From JBBIPA01 sp037443085 (GTDB lineage Bacteria > Chloroflexota > Dehalococcoidia > GIF9 > UBA5629): 30,793 bases of DNA. The position numbers were made by a program, and so were the translations under genes. How positions within the stretch are numbered: position 1 is the stretch's first letter; each line of letters opens with the position of its first letter. Below the pieces are notes generated by a model. It saw only the letters and a program-made list of their open reading frames with translations. It had not been told where the DNA came from and searched no databases. The DNA lies in contig JBBIPA010000020.1 of NCBI GenBank assembly GCA_037443085.1, forward strand, positions 1 through 30,793, given 5' to 3'. Shown piece by piece: positions 7,503 to 15,967 of the stretch.

Positions 7503-8336
7503 ATGGAAATAGCCGAAACCATCCCCAGAATGAAGGCATTGAGACAAAATGTCACCAGCTCAGTTGGTTTTGTCCCCACCATGGGTTATCTTCACGAAGG
7601 TCATTTGTCTCTGGTTAAGCAAGCCAAAGCTGAGAACTCAATAGTAGTAGTGAGTATCTTTGTTAATCCTACTCAATTCGGTCCCCAAGAAGACTTCAAG
7701 GCTTACCCCCGCGACACTGAGCGCGACCTATCTTTACTGAAAACCGCAAAAACTGATATCGTCTTCATGCCATCACCAGAAGAGATGTATCCCTCAGAAT
7801 TCAATACCTGGGTAGAAGTGCACCAGCTTACCGACCGGCTCGAGGGGAAAAGCCGTCCCGGCCATTTTAGAGGTGTTACCACTGTAGTAGCCAAACTACT
7901 CAACATCGTTGAGCCTACCAGGGCTTACTTTGGACAGAAAGATGCCCAACAGGCGCTGGTGATACAGAAAATGGCGTTTGACCTTAACATGAACCTGGAA
8001 ATTATCGTTTCACCCACAGTAAGAGAATGCGATGGACTCGCCATGAGCAGCCGCAATACGTATCTGAATCCGCAGGAACGCAAGGCAGCTACAGTGCTGT
8101 TTCAAGCTCTCACCATAGCGCGACAGATGCGAGAGAAAGGCGAGATTAAAGCTGAACGTCTCCGACAGGAGATAATTTCAATCATAAGCAAAGAGCCTTT
8201 AGCTAATATCGACTATGTCAGCGTGGCTGACGCTCAAACCCTAGAGGAGCTAGACACTGCCGACCGGCCGTCACTGGTATCCCTGGCAGTCAGAATCGGC
8301 AAAACAAGGCTCATAGATAACACACTTCTAAAATAA
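7503..8336 (+). CDS. panC: Pantothenate synthetase
   Basis: PanC joins pantoate and beta-alanine with ATP hydrolysis to AMP. It has the nucleotidyl-transferase signatures VPTMGYLHEGHLSLV (HIGH-like HEGH) and MSSRN (KMSKS-like), plus the family segments FVNPTQFGPQEDF, RPGHFRGVTTVV and YFGQKDAQQ. The length of 277 residues is normal. The start is one base after the panB stop. There is no clear Shine-Dalgarno site in the end of panB, so translation probably relies on coupling. It is the last gene of the operon, and no clear terminator hairpin follows. Confidence 0.97.
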   Translation: MEIAETIPRMKALRQNVTSSVGFVPTMGYLHEGHLSLVKQAKAENSIVVVSIFVNPTQFGPQEDFKAYPRDTERDLSLLKTAKTDIVFMPSPEEMYPSEFNTWVEVHQLTDRLEGKSRPGHFRGVTTVVAKLLNIVEPTRAYFGQKDAQQALVIQKMAFDLNMNLEIIVSPTVRECDGLAMSSRNTYLNPQERKAATVLFQALTIARQMREKGEIKAERLRQEIISIISKEPLANIDYVSVADAQTLEELDTADRPSLVSLAVRIGKTRLIDNTLLK

Positions 8337-8340
8337 AACC

Positions 8341-8770
8341 TCATTTTCTCACCATCCCGAACAACCCTACCGTAGCCAGTAATGCCAACCCACCACCAAA
8401 ATAGAATGTAGCTGAAGGGCTAATGACCTGCCACAACCATCCTGCTATCACGCTCGCTGGCAACAGCATAATACCTGCCAGGCTATGGAAAAGACCGCAG
8501 GCTGTGCCTCTCTTATCCTCTGGTACTAAGTCAGCTCCAAAACCCTGGGCAACCTCTTCAGCCAAACCCTGATACACGCCGTAGAGACCATGACCTTACC
8601 CAATACAGCACCAAAAGTATCCATAGAACTATGTATGCCAAATCCCCTGCCAAGCTCATGAACCTCAAGTGAGTCAGCGACCAGAGCATCACGCGGTGCG
8701 GTGCGTACCCCCTTGCCCAATCTGTCGGCAAACCTTAATATTCCACTTGCTCTCAGAAATAATCTCAAGC
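8341..8770 (-). pseudogene. MFS transporter remnant with internal deletion
   Basis: Two minus-strand frames carry pieces of one major facilitator protein. The upstream piece (about 8770-8600) reads DRLGKGVRTAPRDALVADS then GRGFGIHSSMDTFGAVLG, the loop and helix region near the middle of the N-terminal half. The second piece (8600-8341) reads GLYGVYQGLAEEVAQGF then LVPEDKRGTACGLFHSLAG and ends with the last membrane helix and GMVRK. The roughly 150-200 residues normally between them are missing, the pieces are in different frames across about 8590-8605, and the first 90 or so residues are absent. It lies convergent to panC. A decayed efflux-type transporter; substrate unknown. Confidence 0.8.
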
Positions 8771-8869
8771 TGTGTTGAACCATACTACGTTTTCTGCTAA
8801 ACTTGCTGCGGCTTCCAGACTGTTGGTATGTGAAAGTGCCATAAATACCAATACTGAAAGGGAAACAGT

Positions 8870-9436
8870 ATGGCAAAAGTCAAATTAGTAGTTAACGGCA
8901 GAGAGGCCTTTGTTAATACTGGCCAAACTATCTTCGAAGCTTGCAGAGACAACAGCATCGCTATTCCCACCCTTTGCTCCACCAAACACCAGAAATTACA
9001 GGGGCCCTGCCTGGTTTCAGCCGTAGACGTTAAAGGATTAGGCGTAGTCGCCTCCCGCTCCACTCCGGTCGACGACGGTATGGACATCCAGTCCAATAAC
9101 GCTACTGCTATTGCCGCCCGCAAGCAATGCCTGACTTATCTTCTTTCCGACCATTACGGCGATTGTATTGGCCGCTGTCAGCTTGCCTGTCCCGCCAGGG
9201 TTGATGCTCCCGTCTATCTCGCCCTGATTAAACGCGGCGCCTATAAAGAAGCTGTAGAGCTTATTAAGGAAACGTTGCCCTTGCCTGGCGTTATAGGTCG
9301 GGTTTACCCTCATCCCTGCGAGCAGGCTTACCGCCGGAATGTTATCGACCAGCCTATGGCTATTTGCAGTTTGAAACGTTTTGCTAAAATACCTGAGTTA
9401 AAAGTATGTGCTGTGAAAATCGAGGGGGTTAAATAA
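8870..9436 (+). CDS. Eroded 2Fe-2S/GltD N-terminal-like protein
   Basis: The frame codes for 188 residues: a ferredoxin-like domain resembling the NuoG N-terminus (about 1-80), then the iron-sulfur N-terminal domain of GltD-type oxidoreductases (about 95-170, with C99, C103, C107). It resembles the N-terminal and GltD-N parts of the next gene but stops before any FAD/NAD(P) domain. Compared with that neighbour, two of four 2Fe-2S ligands are replaced (C36 and C47 kept; position 50 is Ser and the fourth aligns with Arg63), and in GRVYPHPCEQAY two cysteines became Tyr146 and Tyr154. AAAGGGA at 8857-8863 still precedes the ATG. Probably a truncated, decaying duplicate, though a cluster-free role cannot be excluded. 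Confidence 0.7.
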   Translation: MAKVKLVVNGREAFVNTGQTIFEACRDNSIAIPTLCSTKHQKLQGPCLVSAVDVKGLGVVASRSTPVDDGMDIQSNNATAIAARKQCLTYLLSDHYGDCIGRCQLACPARVDAPVYLALIKRGAYKEAVELIKETLPLPGVIGRVYPHPCEQAYRRNVIDQPMAICSLKRFAKIPELKVCAVKIEGVK

Positions 9437-9437
9437 A

Positions 9438-11633
9438 ATGAGTGAATTCAGCATGACCATTGATGGACAACGAGTGACGGTGGGAGGAAAAACATCCATA
9501 TTCCAAGCTGCTACAAAGGCAGGCATCTACATACCCAGCCTCTGTTATCACCCCGATTTACCCGCATCAGAAGAATGCGGACTCTGTCTGGTCAAAGTTG
9601 AAGGCAAGCCCGACTTCGTTCTTTCCTGCACTGCTCCAGCCACTGATAATATGGTGGTATCAACTAACACCCCCGAGCTCCGCCAGAAACAGAAGGACGT
9701 TCTGAAGAAAATTTTAAGCGAACATCCCAGTGCCTGCCTAACCTGCTGGCGCAAGGAACGGTGTCAGCCCTTTGACATATGTCTGCGTAATGTAGCCGTA
9801 ACCGAACGTTGCGTCACCTGCCCTGAAAATGGACGCTGTGAGCTACAGAAAGTAGTAGACTACCTCGAACTGGAGCAAATAGAATTTCCCTATGTGTACA
9901 GAACGCTTCCAGTGAACCGCGATAATCCTTTCTTTGATTTAGATTACAACCTGTGTATTGCTTGTGGCCGCTGTGTCAGAGCCTGCCAGGAGATGAGGGG
10001 TATAAAAGCTCTCGATTTTATCACCATGAATAATTACCGGGTAGCTGGACCGGTTAAGGAAAATCACAAGGACTCTGGATGCAAGTTCTGCTTAACCTGT
10101 GTGGAGGTCTGTCCCACTGGTGCTCTGGTTGATAGAGAAGCCAGGTATCATGATATCCCAGAGTGGGAAGGTTACGTAGTGCCTTGCCGGCAAGCCTGTC
10201 CGGCTCATATCGATATACCACGCTATGTTTACCTGATTGCTCAAGGTAAATACAGCGAAGCCCAGGCCGTCATCCGCGAGAAAGTGCCGTTCCCAGGTTC
10301 CCTGGGACGCGTTTGCATACATCCCTGCGAACAGGCTTGCCGCCGTGATGACCTCAATAAAGAGGAGCCTATCTGCATAAAATTCCTCAAACGATACGCA
10401 GCCGACCATGACAATGGCTTGTGGAAACAGAAGTCCAGGAAAGCACCACCAACTGGCAAAAAGGTAGCGGTCATCGGTGCCGGACCCGCAGGTCTCACCG
10501 CTGCTTTCTACGCAGCCAAAAAGGGGCATTCGGTAACAGTTTTCGAAGCTCTACCTGAAACTGGTGGCATGATGCGCGTAGGTATCCCAGCTTATCGCTT
10601 ACCCAGAGAAATCCTGGATGCTGAGGTTAAAGAGATTGAAAATGTTGGAGTGGAGATAAAGACCAATACTAGAATCGAATCCTTAGACGACCTCTTTAAC
10701 CAGGGTTACAACGCCATATTTATTGGCATAGGCGCGCATAAAGGCACCAAGGCAGAAGTCAAAGGTGAAGATAGCCCCGGCGTTATGGACGGTGTTGACT
10801 TCCTGCGCACGGTAAGCCTGGGACAAAAAGTGAACATAGGAGAGAACATAGCTGTAATTGGAGGCGGTAATGCGGCTATAGATTGCGCTCGTGTCTCGCT
10901 CCGCATAGGCGCCAAAAAGGTCACCATGGTCTACCGACGCACCAGAGCAGAAATGCCTGCCGCCCCTGAAGAGGTCACTGAGGCTTTACATGAGGGTGTG
11001 GAAATTATTTTCCTGGCTGCGCCCAATGAGATACGAACCAAGCAGAATAGCAAGCTTGAACTGGAGTGTACGCGAATGAAACTGGGCGAGCCTGATGCCA
11101 GCGGCAGAAGACGCCCGGTACCCATCAAGGGCAGTGAATTCACCATGGAATTCGATAATATTATCTCCAGCATTGGCCAGACTGCCGATATTCCAGCCAA
11201 GTTTGATATCGAAATTGGCAGAGGCAATGTAATCAAGGCAAATAATCAAACACTGGCTACCAGCAAGAAGGGGGTTTTTGCCGGTGGCGACATCGTGACT
11301 GGTCCTGCCTCAGTAATCGGTGCCATAGCTCAAGGTAGACAGGCAGCCAGCTCCGTAGATAAATATCTGGGTGGAGATGGCATCATTGATGAGACGCTGG
11401 TTGATTTCGAGATGCCCGACCCAATGTTTGGTCAGGACGCCGATTTTGCTGACTGGAAACAGGCAAAGATGACTTGCATTGAGGACAAGAAACGCATACC
11501 TGAATTCACCGAAGTGGAGCTTGGCTTTGAGGAGACAACAGCTATTAAAGAGGCAAAGCGTTGTCTGAGATGTGATATGAGGCTTCGCCTTTCGGCACCG
11601 GTGTTACCACCTGCTAAAGTAAAAATTAGATAG
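9438..11633 (+). CDS. NuoG-like/GltD-like fusion iron-sulfur flavoprotein
   Basis: This 731-residue protein has five parts. First, a 2Fe-2S ferredoxin domain with C36, C47, C50, C64. Second, a NuoG-type region rich in Cys (about 95-140). Third, two 4Fe-4S motifs, C173-x2-C-x2-C-x3-C and C215-x2-C-x2-C-x3-C. Fourth, a GltD N-terminal cluster domain (C250, C254, then GRVCIHPCEQAC). Fifth, an FAD/NAD(P)H domain with GAGPAG at 347-352, a second Rossmann motif (IGGGNAAID) and the tail CLRCDMR. Such proteins pass electrons between NAD(P)H and ferredoxin-type or enzyme partners. GAGGGGG at 9422-9428 precedes the start. Directly downstream are NfnA- and NfnB-like genes, so it probably works with or beside them. 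The exact electron partner is unknown. Confidence 0.85.
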   Translation: MSEFSMTIDGQRVTVGGKTSIFQAATKAGIYIPSLCYHPDLPASEECGLCLVKVEGKPDFVLSCTAPATDNMVVSTNTPELRQKQKDVLKKILSEHPSACLTCWRKERCQPFDICLRNVAVTERCVTCPENGRCELQKVVDYLELEQIEFPYVYRTLPVNRDNPFFDLDYNLCIACGRCVRACQEMRGIKALDFITMNNYRVAGPVKENHKDSGCKFCLTCVEVCPTGALVDREARYHDIPEWEGYVVPCRQACPAHIDIPRYVYLIAQGKYSEAQAVIREKVPFPGSLGRVCIHPCEQACRRDDLNKEEPICIKFLKRYAADHDNGLWKQKSRKAPPTGKKVAVIGAGPAGLTAAFYAAKKGHSVTVFEALPETGGMMRVGIPAYRLPREILDAEVKEIENVGVEIKTNTRIESLDDLFNQGYNAIFIGIGAHKGTKAEVKGEDSPGVMDGVDFLRTVSLGQKVNIGENIAVIGGGNAAIDCARVSLRIGAKKVTMVYRRTRAEMPAAPEEVTEALHEGVEIIFLAAPNEIRTKQNSKLELECTRMKLGEPDASGRRRPVPIKGSEFTMEFDNIISSIGQTADIPAKFDIEIGRGNVIKANNQTLATSKKGVFAGGDIVTGPASVIGAIAQGRQAASSVDKYLGGDGIIDETLVDFEMPDPMFGQDADFADWKQAKMTCIEDKKRIPEFTEVELGFEETTAIKEAKRCLRCDMRLRLSAPVLPPAKVKIR

Positions 11634-11646
11634 TCCGGAGGCAATC

Positions 11647-12486
11647 GTGTATAAGATATTAGCCAAGGAAAAATTAAGCCCTGTCATCGACTTCATGGAA
11701 ATTGAAGCGCCTGCCATAGCCCAAAAAGCTAAGGCAGGCCAATTTGTTGTTATCCGCGTCGACGAGAAGGGCGAACGTATCCCGCTAACGCTGGCAGACT
11801 GGGATGCTCAAAAAGGTACCATCACCTTGGTAGCAATGCAAGTAGGAACATCTACCTACAAGCTTAATGGCCTCAAAACTGGTGAATCCATATTAAACCT
11901 GGTTGGCCCCCTGGGACTAGCCTCAGAAATAGAGAATTTTGGTACTGTAGTATGCATTGGAGGCGGTGTTGGTGTAGCTCCAGTATATCCTATTGCTAAG
12001 GCATTGAAACAGGCAGGAAACAAAGTCCTTTCAATCATGGGCGCCCGGAACAAAGACTTGCTATTCTGGGAAGACCGTTTGAGAAGTGTCAGCAATGAAT
12101 TAACAGTAACTACTGATGATGGCTCTTACGCTCGCAAGGGGGTAGTAACCGAGCCATTAAAAGAGCTCCTGGAACGTGACAAGCAGATAAAACGTGTCAT
12201 TGCTATCGGGCCAGCCATAATGATGAAATTTTGCTCATTAACTACTAAACCTTTTGGAGTTCATACTGTCGTCAGTCTAAATTCCATCATGGTTGATGGC
12301 ACCGGCATGTGCGGTTGTTGTCGTGTCTCCGTAGATGACACTACTAAATTCGTCTGCGTAGACGGACCTGAATTTGACGGGCATAAAGTCGATTGGGACC
12401 TGTTGATGAAACGACAACTCAGCTACTGTGACGAAGAAAAACGCTCTCTGGATTTGTGGAAATCATGCCATTGCCTCAGCGCCTGA
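11647..12486 (+). CDS. NfnA-like ferredoxin-NADP reductase subunit
   Basis: The 279-residue protein has an FAD-binding beta-barrel (about 1-95), an NAD-binding domain with CIGGGVGVAPVYPIAKAL, and a C-terminal 2Fe-2S motif of the PyrK/NfnA kind, GTGMCGCCRV and FVCVDGPEFDGHKVDWD. In NfnAB this subunit reacts with NADH and ferredoxin. The start is GTG with CCGGAGG at 11635-11641, right after the upstream stop. The gene order NfnA then NfnB is the usual one. SudB-like sulfide dehydrogenase subunits have the same architecture and remain an alternative. Confidence 0.88.
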   Translation: MYKILAKEKLSPVIDFMEIEAPAIAQKAKAGQFVVIRVDEKGERIPLTLADWDAQKGTITLVAMQVGTSTYKLNGLKTGESILNLVGPLGLASEIENFGTVVCIGGGVGVAPVYPIAKALKQAGNKVLSIMGARNKDLLFWEDRLRSVSNELTVTTDDGSYARKGVVTEPLKELLERDKQIKRVIAIGPAIMMKFCSLTTKPFGVHTVVSLNSIMVDGTGMCGCCRVSVDDTTKFVCVDGPEFDGHKVDWDLLMKRQLSYCDEEKRSLDLWKSCHCLSA

Positions 12487-12505
12487 ATTTGGAGGTTTAT
12501 ATAAA

Positions 12506-13924
12506 TTGGAAGAGAAACCAAAGCCAAAATTGGATTTAAATCGAATGGAAATGCCCCGGCAAGACCCAAAAGCCAGGGCAAAAAATTATAATGAAGTAGC
12601 TCTGGGATATACCGAAGAGATGGCTTTAAAAGAAGCTAATCGCTGTATCCAATGTCCCAAGCGCCCCTGTGTTGAAGGCTGCCCAGTCAATGTAGATATC
12701 CCTGAATTCATCAATGCTCTGCGAGCCAAGAACATGCCTGAGGCAGTGAAGATACTCAAGGGCAAAAACGCCTTGCCCGGCATTTGTGGTCGGGTTTGCC
12801 CACAGGAAACGCAATGCGAAAGCATGTGTACGTTGAGTAAAAAGGCAGCTCCGGTGGCCATAGGCCGCCTGGAACGCTACGTAGCTGATTGGGAACGAAC
12901 TCACAGCGCCACTGCACCACCTTCGCCCCCTACTATCACGCTCTCGAGTGGGAAAAAAGTAGCCGTAATCGGTTCTGGTCCTGCTGGACTAACCTGTGGT
13001 GCAGATCTGGCAAAGATGGGACATGAAGTAACCATCTTTGAAGCGCTTCACGTCTCTGGCGGAGTATTAATGTACGGTATACCCGAGTTCAGACTACCCA
13101 AGGTCATTGTCCAGACCGAAGTAGATTATGTCAAATCATTAGGAGTTGAGATTAAGCTTGATTCTGTAATGGGCAAACTAGCTACCGTTGATGATTTGTT
13201 TGCTAACGGTTATCATGCCGTTTTCCTCGGTACCGGAGCCGGTTTACCCATGTTCTTGAATATACCCGGGGAGAATCTCAACGGCATTTATTCAGCCAAT
13301 GAATTTCTTACCAGGGTTAACCTCATGAAAGCCTATCTCTTCCCTGAGTATGACACTCCGATAAAGATCGGCAAGAACGTCGCCGTTATTGGTGGCGGCA
13401 ATGTGGCTATGGATGCGGCACGTTGCGCTCTCAGACTTGGCGCGGACAAAGTCTATATTGTATATCGACGGTCGCGCGCAGAAATGCCAGCTCGACACGA
13501 AGAGGCAGAAAACGCTGAGGAGGAAGGTATTATCTTTAAGCTACTCACTAATCCAAAGCGTTTTATTGGTAATGACAAAGGCTGGGTTACTGCCATGGAA
13601 TGCAATGAGATGGAGTTAGGAGAACCAGACGCCAGTGGCAGACGTCGGCCTGTTGTCAAACCAAATAGTGAGTTTACCATGGAGATTGACGTGGCTGTGG
13701 TAGCCCTGGGTACCACCCCCAATCCCCTTATCCCATCAACCACGAAAGGGCTAGAAACTACCAGGTATGGCACAGTGGTGGCTGATGAAACTACCGGAAA
13801 GACAGTAAAAGACAAGGTGTGGGCTGGTGGCGATGTGGTTACCGGTGCCGCAACGGTTATCAGTGCCATGGGTGCTGGCAAACGCGCTGCCGCATCGATA
13901 GATGCCTATATCAGAAGCAGCTAA
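12506..13924 (+). CDS. NfnB/GltD-like NADPH oxidoreductase subunit
   Basis: The chosen start is TTG 12506, preceded by GGAGG at 12491-12495; this gives 472 residues beginning with a Lys/Pro-rich tail. The same frame is open to a GTG at 12428, but that would overlap nfnA by 59 bases. The protein has the GltD cluster domain (CIQCPKRPCVEGCPVN and GRVCPQETQCESMC), an FAD site (VIGSGPAGLTCGADL), an NADPH site (VIGGGNVAMDAARCAL) and the closing WAGGDVVTGAATVISAMG. Paired with the previous gene it fits NADH-dependent reduced ferredoxin:NADP+ oxidoreductase, a flavin-based bifurcating enzyme. A stand-alone glutamate synthase small subunit is less likely, since no gltB is present. Confidence 0.87.
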   Translation: MEEKPKPKLDLNRMEMPRQDPKARAKNYNEVALGYTEEMALKEANRCIQCPKRPCVEGCPVNVDIPEFINALRAKNMPEAVKILKGKNALPGICGRVCPQETQCESMCTLSKKAAPVAIGRLERYVADWERTHSATAPPSPPTITLSSGKKVAVIGSGPAGLTCGADLAKMGHEVTIFEALHVSGGVLMYGIPEFRLPKVIVQTEVDYVKSLGVEIKLDSVMGKLATVDDLFANGYHAVFLGTGAGLPMFLNIPGENLNGIYSANEFLTRVNLMKAYLFPEYDTPIKIGKNVAVIGGGNVAMDAARCALRLGADKVYIVYRRSRAEMPARHEEAENAEEEGIIFKLLTNPKRFIGNDKGWVTAMECNEMELGEPDASGRRRPVVKPNSEFTMEIDVAVVALGTTPNPLIPSTTKGLETTRYGTVVADETTGKTVKDKVWAGGDVVTGAATVISAMGAGKRAAASIDAYIRSS

Positions 13925-13988
13925 CAGCGATTTGGCACGCGACAAACCAGACTTGCTTTGATTCGGCACGTAGCATGACCTTCACTAT

Positions 13989-14177
13989 TTAATACTTAAT
14001 CCAATCTATGTAAGTATGTTGGTCTGTAGCTGGAACCACCCCTGGCAGCCAATTCGGAAACCAAGCATTCACCAGCAACCTCATAGCTTCCTCTGGCAAC
14101 CCTGAGTCGAACTCCTGTGCTAATTTATTATCAACAAAGAATCTGACCTGCTTCGGATAAAAATCAATTCGATACTG
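13989..14177 (-). pseudogene. C-terminal fragment of a GH16-like glycoside hydrolase
   Basis: A 62-codon minus-strand frame between stops reads YRIDFYPKQVRFFVDNKL, then EEAMRLLVNAWFPNW, ending YIDWIKY and stop. This is the pattern of the last beta strands of family-16 glycoside hydrolases and related lectin-fold domains (Y.IDW....V.F.VD, then MRL..N.W, then Y.DWI.Y). The rest of the gene is absent: an in-frame stop occurs at 14178-14180, where an unrelated fragment on the other strand begins. Decayed remnant. Confidence 0.7.
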
Positions 14178-14371
14178 TCAGGCAAAACCTGGACGATTTT
14201 AAAAAAATAGTATCCCAGGTGAAACATACTATCATTGTTTGTCTGACTTACCACTTCGTTTCTGATAATGGGCTTAAGGAAACATCAACTCCAGTGGAAA
14301 CTTTTGCAGAACAAATGCGTTATCTGAAAGAGGCTGGCTCTAATGTAGTTTTACTACCTGATCTCTTTTAG
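14178..14371 (+). pseudogene. Polysaccharide deacetylase-like fragment
   Basis: A forward frame without a start codon reads IIVCLTYHFVSDNG, then STPVETFAEQMRYLKEAG and NVVLLPDLF before TAG 14369-14371. This resembles the opening strand and first helix of polysaccharide deacetylases (LTYH.VSD, then FA.QM.YLKE.GY.V..L.DL). The catalytic TFDDG and later motifs are missing. The open frame extends back to 14147, but those codons overlap the GH16 fragment. It lies downstream of the glycosyltransferase gene, on the opposite strand, with ends overlapping by 4 bases. Confidence 0.55.
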
Positions 14372-15930
14372 CTAGCCCTCTTTTGATATAAGCCTATTCT
14401 GTCCAGTTTATCCCACCCCATCTTCTTTTTAGTCAATACATCAAAAACAGCCTTCATCTTTACTGCATCCAATATATGCTTAAAACCGATGACAAAGAAC
14501 GGCGAATAGAGAGCTAGCTTCAAATCTTCTTCATCCAGTTCTATGGCTAACAGGGACACTACAATCTGTAGCAAGACAAACACGCCGAAAATTATCAGGA
14601 GCGGTATGATATCGCCAGCAATAATAGCCAGTATTGCAGTAATAACGATGACAATCATAGAAGCAGGCACAAACAGCATTGAGATAATCAAATAGGGGAA
14701 TCCAAGGTTATACAAGGTGCCAAACCTGGGATTGCCTAGAGCATCCTTGTGCTTAAGCAAGGTTTGCACATTACCGCGATACCATCGAAGCCTCTGTTTC
14801 CATAACCCTTTTAGAGTTTCTGGTGCTTCTGTGTATACAATGGCCGCCGAACTTGCCTGAACCACTTTGCTACCAGTTTTGGCACCTTTGGCAGCAATAT
14901 CAGCATCCGGGTGCTGCAATACATTTCGTAAATCCACGGGTGCCAGCGGGCTGCTAACATCAAAAGCCCCACTTTTAAATAATTTAACTGTGGCATCAAA
15001 GTCTTCTACTATTGTTTCCACATCCCAACCACCACTCGCGCGGAGAGCACTGCCACGGAAAGCTCCTAGACAACCAGGTACCACAATAACAGCACCGAAA
15101 AGGTCCATTGCTCGTCTGGATATATTGATATCAAAAACATATTCCAGCGCCTGACAGGCAGCCAGGAAATTCTTCCTGTTGAGCACTTTGACATTGCCTG
15201 CTATAGCAACCACCGTTGGGTCATCAAACCGCCTCACAATCTCCACCAGTGCCGTTCTAGCCACCATACTATCCGCGTCAACGCAAATAATAATCTCACC
15301 TCGAGCGAACTGCATTCCTGTATTCAGCGCCGCAGCTTTGCCGCCGTTAGGTCGCTGTATAACCTTAACGCCTCGAGTTATATAAGGCTTGGCTACATCA
15401 TAAGTGCCATCCGTAGAACCATCGTCAATAACTATTATCTCCTTGCGTACCGGATAATAGGCATCTAAAAGCGTTTCTATTGTACCTGCAATGCACTTTT
15501 CCTCATTATGCGCCGGAACTAAAATACTCAGAGAAGGATAATGAGTCACTGGTTTTTGAGACATTTTTTTCTCTTCGTGTTTGTGGAAAATAGCCAGTGG
15601 TATATTCAAAAATCCGTAGAAAAAGCTGAAAGCAAGGGACACCATCACAATTACCAAAATAACAGATATCGTCCCCTGAAGGAACAGGATTACGGCAAAT
15701 GCTACCGGTACCACCATAAAAATAATATACAGCGGCACAGCATTAATCCAGGATATGCGCCGCTCTATTCTCGGAGCCTTGGCTCTCAAGATGAGGATCC
15801 CGAAGAAAAAGACTGCCACGGCAATGCCAGCCACAGCAGCCATTATGGTAGAAATATCCGGCGATACTACCAATAGCAATCCGTACAAAGCAAGGACAAC
15901 TATAGCCAGAATAATCGTGCTCTTTTTCAA
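14368..15930 (-). CDS. Membrane family-2 glycosyltransferase (processive, PgaC/BcsA-like)
   Basis: The 520-residue protein (from TTG 15930, with GGAAGG 8 bases upstream; the frame extends to 16008 inside the previous gene) has about four N-terminal membrane helices, a cytoplasmic GT-A domain (about 130-385) and C-terminal helices. Catalytic signatures of processive polysaccharide synthases are present: DDGSTDGT (D169-D170), VDADS, VEDFD (E309-D310) and QRLRW (Q379-W383). Such enzymes polymerise and export beta-linked sugars such as poly-N-acetylglucosamine or cellulose; the sugar cannot be deduced. It is the last gene of a four-gene minus-strand unit headed by a histidine kinase, so its expression is probably under two-component control. 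Fragments of carbohydrate-active genes follow it. Confidence 0.88.
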   Translation of the reverse strand: MKKSTIILAIVVLALYGLLLVVSPDISTIMAAVAGIAVAVFFFGILILRAKAPRIERRISWINAVPLYIIFMVVPVAFAVILFLQGTISVILVIVMVSLAFSFFYGFLNIPLAIFHKHEEKKMSQKPVTHYPSLSILVPAHNEEKCIAGTIETLLDAYYPVRKEIIVIDDGSTDGTYDVAKPYITRGVKVIQRPNGGKAAALNTGMQFARGEIIICVDADSMVARTALVEIVRRFDDPTVVAIAGNVKVLNRKNFLAACQALEYVFDINISRRAMDLFGAVIVVPGCLGAFRGSALRASGGWDVETIVEDFDATVKLFKSGAFDVSSPLAPVDLRNVLQHPDADIAAKGAKTGSKVVQASSAAIVYTEAPETLKGLWKQRLRWYRGNVQTLLKHKDALGNPRFGTLYNLGFPYLIISMLFVPASMIVIVITAILAIIAGDIIPLLIIFGVFVLLQIVVSLLAIELDEEDLKLALYSPFFVIGFKHILDAVKMKAVFDVLTKKKMGWDKLDRIGLYQKRAS

Positions 15931-15967
15931 GTTACACGCCTTCCATAGCAGCATATAAAATGAAGAG

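Noticed and set aside
12428..12505. Upstream extension of the NfnB gene to GTG 12428
   Set aside because: It would overlap the NfnA gene by 59 bases, and the Shine-Dalgarno site GGAGG at 12491-12495 fits TTG 12506.
15541..15876. Plus-strand frame of 111 codons opposite the glycosyltransferase N-terminus
   Set aside because: It is rich in His, Tyr and Asn, has no domain and lies wholly antisense to a well-supported membrane protein.
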